In this document: piece after piece, positions 5,656 to 10,054 of the stretch
Numbering within the stretch: position 1 is the stretch's first letter
Layout: the number at the start of each line of letters is the position of its first letter
NCBI GenBank assembly: GCA_029859185.1
Contig: JAOUDR010000061.1
Coordinates: 1-10,054 of the forward strand
Direction of reading: 5' to 3'
Source: Gemmatimonadota bacterium
Lineage (GTDB): Bacteria; Gemmatimonadota; Gemmatimonadetes; Gemmatimonadales; GWC2-71-9
DNA: 10,054 nt
Translations under genes and position numbers: made by a program
Notes under the pieces: model-generated
Database searches by the model: none
Seen by the model: only the letters and a program-made list of their open reading frames with translations
What the model was told of the DNA's origin: nothing

Positions 5656-6612
5656 TCAGCCTTCGGCGAACTGGCCCATGCGCAGGAACTTCTCCGTGCG
5701 TTGGGCGCGCAGCGTGTCGAGCGGCAGGTCGACCACCTCGTTGACCGCGGCGATCAGGGCCGACCGCAGCGACGCGGCGGCCCGCTTGGGGCTGGCGTGG
5801 GCTCCGCCGGCCGGCTCCTCGATGATGGTATCCACGATCCCGAGCGCATGCAGGTCATCGGCGGTCAGCCGGAGCGCCTGCGCGGCCCGTTCCTTCTGGG
5901 TCGCGTCCTTCCAGAGGATGGCCGCGCAGCCCTCCGGGGAGATCACGGAGTAGATGGCGTTCTCGAAGATCAGGACGCGATCGGCGAGCCCCAGCGCGAG
6001 CGCGCCACCCGACCCGCCTTCGCCGATCACCGCGGCCACGATCGGCGTGCGGAGCCGGGCCATCTCTTCCAGGTTGCGGGCAATCGCCTCGGCCTGACCC
6101 CGCTCCTCGGCGCCGAGGCCGGGGTAGGCACCGGGCGTATCGATCAGCGTGACGACGGGAGCGCCGAACCGTTCCGCCATGTGCATCAGTCGCAGCGCCT
6201 TGCGGTACCCCTCGGGGTGCGGCATCCCGAAGTTGCGGAACAGGTTCTCCTTCGTGTCGCGTCCCTTCTGCTGCGTGATCACGACGACGGGCCGGCCGTC
6301 CAGCCGGGCCCAGCCGCCGACAATGGCGGGGTCGTCGCGGAACAGCCGGTCGCCCTTCAGCTCGAGGAAGTCCGTGAACGCCGCGTGCAGGTAATCCCAG
6401 GCAAACGGCCGCCGTGGGTGCCGTGCCACCTGGACGCGCTGCATCGGGGTGAGTTCCCGATAGATGTCCCGCCGCAGCTCGGTGAGCCGCTGCGCGAGGG
6501 GCTCGATTTCCGCGTCCACGTCGAGCCGCTGGTCCACGGCCAGGCGCTTCAGATGGGTAATCTGACGCTCCAGGTCGAGGAGGGGCTTTTCGAATTCGAG
6601 CTCGAACGCCAC
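5656..6612 (-). CDS. accA: Acetyl-CoA carboxylase carboxyltransferase subunit alpha
   Basis: 318 residues, essentially the same length as E. coli AccA (319). With AccD it moves the carboxyl group from biotin-BCCP to acetyl-CoA, giving malonyl-CoA for fatty-acid synthesis. Family motifs seen are LTPMQRVQVARHP (54-66), LKGDR (85-89), QQKGRDTKENLFRNFGMPHPEG (114-135), DTPGAYPG (158-165), the glycine-rich GEGGSGGALAL (197-207) that forms the oxyanion pocket, and YSVISPEGCAAILWKD. The N-terminal helical part (1-60) is complete. The start is GTG 6612, with an SD sequence GAGGTGA that includes the dnaE stop codon. No accD lies in this window, so the two subunits are encoded apart. The enzyme looks complete and active. 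Confidence 0.97.
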   Translation of the reverse strand: MAFELEFEKPLLDLERQITHLKRLAVDQRLDVDAEIEPLAQRLTELRRDIYRELTPMQRVQVARHPRRPFAWDYLHAAFTDFLELKGDRLFRDDPAIVGGWARLDGRPVVVITQQKGRDTKENLFRNFGMPHPEGYRKALRLMHMAERFGAPVVTLIDTPGAYPGLGAEERGQAEAIARNLEEMARLRTPIVAAVIGEGGSGGALALGLADRVLIFENAIYSVISPEGCAAILWKDATQKERAAQALRLTADDLHALGIVDTIIEEPAGGAHASPKRAAASLRSALIAAVNEVVDLPLDTLRAQRTEKFLRMGQFAEG

Positions 6613-6616
6613 GGGA

Positions 6617-6623
6617 TCACCTC
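6617..6623 (-). promoter_or_regulatory. accA ribosome binding site embedding the dnaE stop codon
   Basis: Minus strand GAGGTGA at 6623-6617. Its last three bases are the dnaE TGA stop, and GAGG lies 7 nt before GTG 6612. A ribosome finishing dnaE would therefore sit on the accA initiation site, which implies coupled translation of the two genes. Confidence 0.75.
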
Positions 6624-9600
6624 GCCTTCGTGAGTCGCACCCGCTCCGTGCCCAACACGTCGCGGAGCGCGTGGACCAGCTCTTCGTTCACGTCGACCCG
6701 GAGCCGGCGGGCGCGCAAGCGGGCCTGGGCGCCGTTCCCGTCGGTCCACGCAACGTACACGGGGGACGGTCCGGGGTGGGCGGCGCAGAGCGCCGCCGCG
6801 GCCCGGATGGCGCCGGCCTCCGGCGCCGCTCCGGCGCGCCACGTCAATTCGAGGCCCACGGCCCCGCGGGCCCGCAGGTCGGCCAGCGGCACGGCGTCCT
6901 CGACGATGAACGGCGCATGCTCCTCCCCCCGGTCGCGCGCGCTAAAGCCACCGGTCAGCAGGAGCAGCGCGTCCGGGAGGATGATCTGCGAAAGCTTGCT
7001 CCAGGCTTCCGGGAACACCAGGGCCTCGGCGGTCCCGTGGAAGTCCTCGAGCACGAGCCGCGCGTACTCGGCCCCGGTCTTCTTGCTGATCTGGCGCTTG
7101 ACGCCGGTCACGACGACGGCGGCCGTGACCTGGTGCTCGCTCCACTGCCGCAGCGTGCCCGTGGTCCGCGTCCCGAAGATCGCGACTTCTTCGCGGAACC
7201 GGTCGAGCGGGTGGCCGGAGATGAAGAAGCCGACCACCTCTTTCTCCTTGGCGAGGCGCTCGGTCTCGGACCAGGGTGGCACGTCGGGGAGTGGAACGGG
7301 TTGTGGGGTGCTCCCGGGGGCCGCGCCGTCGCCGAACAGCGAGACCTGGCCGGCGTCGCGCTCCACCTGGCGCAGCTGCGCCTCCCGCAGGGCGGTGTCG
7401 AGCGCGGCGAGGAGCTGCGCGCGGTGTCCGCCAAGCTGGTCGAGCGCGCCGGCGGCGATGAGGGACTCCAGCACGCGCTTGTTGCCCAGGCGGAGATCGA
7501 TCCGGTCGCACAGATCGTCCAGGCCCGTGAACGGACCGTCCCGGTTGCGGGCATCGAGAATCGACTCGATGGCCCCGCGGCCGACGTTGCGCACCGCCCC
7601 GAGCCCAAACCGCATCTCGTCCGCGGCGGTCACGGTGAACTTCCAACCCGACTCGTTCACCGAGGGGGGCAGGACCCGAATGCCGAGCTCGCGGGCCTCG
7701 TTGATGTACGCCACCACCTTGTCGGTGTTGCCGATTTCCGAGGACAGCAGGGCCGCCATGAACTCGGCGGGATGGTGGGTCTTGAGCCACGCCGTCTGGA
7801 ACGAGATGATGCTGTACGCGACGCTGTGCGACTTGTTGAACCCGTACCGGCCGAACGTCTCGATCTGGGCCGCGATATCCTCGATGACGCGCCGTTCGTG
7901 CCCGTTGGCGATGGCGCGTTCCACGAACCGGCCCATCTCGCGGCGGATCAGCTCGGCGTCCTTCTTCCCGACGGCTTTGCGCAGCACGTCCGCTTCGGCG
8001 AGCGAGAAGCCCGCCAGCACGTTCGCGATGCGCATGACCTGTTCCTGATAGACGATGACCCCGTACGTTGGCGCCAGCACCTCGGCCAGCGCCGGGTGCG
8101 GATACCGCACTACCTCGGTGCCGCGCTTCCGCCGGATGAAGACGAGATGCATGCCCGAATCGAGCGGGCCCGGGCGCAGCAGGGCGTTGGTGGCGACGAG
8201 GTCGTCGAAGCGGTCGCAGCGCATCTGCCGGAGCGTGTCCGTCGCGAGGGGCGACTCGAACTGGAAGACCCCGGCGGTCCGCCCCGAGCGGAGCAACTCG
8301 TAGACCGCCGGGTCATCGAGATCGAGGGCGTCGAGATCCACGACGGTGCCGTGGCGCTCGGTGATGGCCGCCAGGGCGTCGTGAATCACCGTCAGCGTGC
8401 GCAGCCCGAGGAAGTCCATCTTCAGCATGCCGACCTTTTCCAGGCCGACCATGTCGAACTGCGTGATGCGGATGTCCTCGTCGTCCGTGCCCCGCTGCTG
8501 CGGCTGGGTACAGACGGGCACGTATTCGTCGAGCGGGCCCGGCGCGATCACGATGCCCGCGGCATGGACCGACGCGTGGCGTGCCAGTCCCTCGATGCGC
8601 TGCGCCAGGTCGATGACCCGGGCCGCCGTCGGGTCCGCGCGCACGAGGTCCCTGAGCTCCGGCACCTTTTCGGCGGCGTCCGCCGCCGACAGCGCGAAGC
8701 CCGGGCCGGAAGGCACCAGCTTGGCCATGCGGTCGGCATCGGCGGGGGAAACGCGGAGCACGCGGGCAATGTCCCGGATCGCGGCCCGGGCCTTCAGCGT
8801 GCCGAACGTGATGATCTGCCCGACGCTCGACCGGCCGTAGCGCTGGCGCACATACTCGATGACCTCCCCGCGCCGCTCGAAGCAGAAGTCCACGTCGATG
8901 TCGGGCATCGAGACCCGCTCGGGGTTCAGGAACCGCTCGAACAGCAGGTCGAAGCGGAGCGGATCCACGTTCGTGATGCCGAGGCCGTAGGCCACGAGCG
9001 AGCCGGCGGCGGAGCCGCGTCCTGGACCCACCGGAATCCCGCGCTCACGCGCCGCGCGGATGAAGTCCTGCACGATCAGGAAGTACCCGGCGTACCCGCA
9101 GGTCGTGATGACGTCGAGCTCATACCGCAGGCGGTCGGCCACCCGCTCGGGGAGCGGCGATCCGTACCGCTGCTCGGCCCCGCGCGTGGCGAGCTCGACG
9201 AGCAGAACGTTGTCGCTCGCATAACCGTCGGGGAGCGGAAACTGCGGCAGGAAGTAGCGCTTCTCGAAGTCGAACTCGCAGAGCTCGGCGACGCGCTGCG
9301 TGTTGGCGAGCACGTCGGGGCGATCCGGGAAGAGCGCGGCCATCTCGGCTTCCGACTTGACGTAGCTCTCGTGCCCCGTGAACCGAAACCGGGCGGGGTC
9401 GTCGAGGTCCTTCCCGGTGCCGATCGCGAGGAGGCAATCGTGGGCCTCGTGGTCCTCGCGCCGCAAGTAATGCGCGTCGTTCGTTGCCACCACCGGCAGC
9501 CCGAGATCGTCGGCAAGCTGGAACATGCCGTCCCGCACGAGGTGTTCGTCGGGGATGCCATGATCCTGCACCTCGAGCCAGAAGCCCTCGGGGCCGAACT

Positions 9601-10054
9601 GCTGGGCAAACCACGCCGCCGCCTCGCGCGCCCGATCGTACTGCCCGTGGCGGAGATAGAGCGCCACCTCGCCGGAGAGGCACGCGGCGAGGCCAATCAG
9701 GCCCTCCCGGTGCCGTGCGAGCACCTCCCGATCAATGCGGGGCCGCCGGTAGTAGCCTTCGAGGTATCCGATGGAAGACAGCTTCACCAGGTTGTGGTAG
9801 CCGGTCCGGTTGCGCGCGAGCAAGACGAGGTGCGAGTACTGTGCGGGCGCGTCCACCAGCTTCTCGCGGGCGTGGCGCGAGCCGAACGCCACGTAGGCTT
9901 CGCAGCCGATGATGGGGCGAATCCCACCGGCCTTCGCGGCTTCGTAAAACGACCAGGCGGCGTGGAGATTGCCATGGTCGGTAATGGCGAGGCTGTCCAT
10001 CCCGAGGTCCGTGACCCGAGCGACCAAGTCCGGGATCCGGTTGGCGCCGTCGAG
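6617..10054 (-). CDS. dnaE: DNA polymerase III subunit alpha (N-terminus outside window)
   Basis: 1145 residues are visible, starting at LDGANRIPDL; by alignment with E. coli DnaE about 17 N-terminal residues are cut off, giving a usual length near 1160. It is the catalytic subunit of the replicative polymerase. The PHP domain (about 1-270) keeps the metal ligands D2, H27, E52, H75, C125, D193 and H195, unlike the degenerate E. coli domain. The palm carries GPGRGSAAGS and PDIDVDF (catalytic D387 and D389), with the third aspartate D547 in MDFLGLRTL. Later parts include a helix-hairpin-helix region, a beta-clamp-binding motif QVSLF (903-907) and an OB fold (TAAVVVTGVKRQISKKTG...). It is the DnaE1 type, not PolC (no inserted exonuclease domain) and not clearly DnaE2. 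It is the first visible gene of the dnaE-accA-ricT-metG unit. Confidence 0.98.
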   Translation of the reverse strand, partial: LDGANRIPDLVARVTDLGMDSLAITDHGNLHAAWSFYEAAKAGGIRPIIGCEAYVAFGSRHAREKLVDAPAQYSHLVLLARNRTGYHNLVKLSSIGYLEGYYRRPRIDREVLARHREGLIGLAACLSGEVALYLRHGQYDRAREAAAWFAQQFGPEGFWLEVQDHGIPDEHLVRDGMFQLADDLGLPVVATNDAHYLRREDHEAHDCLLAIGTGKDLDDPARFRFTGHESYVKSEAEMAALFPDRPDVLANTQRVAELCEFDFEKRYFLPQFPLPDGYASDNVLLVELATRGAEQRYGSPLPERVADRLRYELDVITTCGYAGYFLIVQDFIRAARERGIPVGPGRGSAAGSLVAYGLGITNVDPLRFDLLFERFLNPERVSMPDIDVDFCFERRGEVIEYVRQRYGRSSVGQIITFGTLKARAAIRDIARVLRVSPADADRMAKLVPSGPGFALSAADAAEKVPELRDLVRADPTAARVIDLAQRIEGLARHASVHAAGIVIAPGPLDEYVPVCTQPQQRGTDDEDIRITQFDMVGLEKVGMLKMDFLGLRTLTVIHDALAAITERHGTVVDLDALDLDDPAVYELLRSGRTAGVFQFESPLATDTLRQMRCDRFDDLVATNALLRPGPLDSGMHLVFIRRKRGTEVVRYPHPALAEVLAPTYGVIVYQEQVMRIANVLAGFSLAEADVLRKAVGKKDAELIRREMGRFVERAIANGHERRVIEDIAAQIETFGRYGFNKSHSVAYSIISFQTAWLKTHHPAEFMAALLSSEIGNTDKVVAYINEARELGIRVLPPSVNESGWKFTVTAADEMRFGLGAVRNVGRGAIESILDARNRDGPFTGLDDLCDRIDLRLGNKRVLESLIAAGALDQLGGHRAQLLAALDTALREAQLRQVERDAGQVSLFGDGAAPGSTPQPVPLPDVPPWSETERLAKEKEVVGFFISGHPLDRFREEVAIFGTRTTGTLRQWSEHQVTAAVVVTGVKRQISKKTGAEYARLVLEDFHGTAEALVFPEAWSKLSQIILPDALLLLTGGFSARDRGEEHAPFIVEDAVPLADLRARGAVGLELTWRAGAAPEAGAIRAAAALCAAHPGPSPVYVAWTDGNGAQARLRARRLRVDVNEELVHALRDVLGTERVRLTKAR

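Noticed and set aside
4585..6633. Long open frame on the plus strand (682 codons)
   Set aside because: It is antisense to ricT and accA, both of which have clear family motifs; the plus-strand translation has none.
6630..8048. Open frame on the plus strand, Ser/Arg-rich
   Set aside because: It is antisense to dnaE and the Ser/Arg composition is a GC-rich shadow effect.

Overview
The window is GC-rich, gene-dense bacterial DNA. Most of it (about 1.2 kb to the right edge) is a minus-strand run of housekeeping genes; about the first 1.2 kb is a small accessory patch. GC content, the gene set and the style of the proteins fit Gemmatimonadota or a similar high-GC environmental lineage. That placement is inference, since there is no rRNA or other marker here to fix it.

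Right to left, in the direction of transcription, the core block is dnaE (replicative DNA polymerase III alpha subunit, cut by the right edge), accA (acetyl-CoA carboxylase alpha-carboxyltransferase), ricT (PSP1-domain, cysteine-rich protein) and metG (methionyl-tRNA synthetase). Junctions are 4 bp, 3 bp and an 11-bp overlap, so this is almost certainly one transcription unit; its promoter lies beyond the window. A 147-bp gap follows, holding a near-consensus sigma-70-type promoter (TTGACA, 17 bp, TATGTT). It should drive a second small unit: a membrane-anchored LytM/M23 endopeptidase and, with its TTG start overlapping the M23 stop, a lipoprotein of unknown function.

The left 1.2 kb holds the C-terminal end of an unidentified plus-strand gene, a strong intrinsic terminator, and a REP-associated tyrosine transposase (RAYT, Y1/TnpA_REP family) on the minus strand. 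One shortened REP doublet lies at the 3' end of the transposase gene, and three units at exact 154-bp spacing lie on its 5' side. Each complete unit holds two inverted REP hairpins whose stems differ by compensatory changes. This is a REPtron/BIME-like element and the most interesting part of the window. No CRISPR array, tRNA, rRNA, prophage or defence locus was seen, and I found no clear evidence of a wholly undescribed system.
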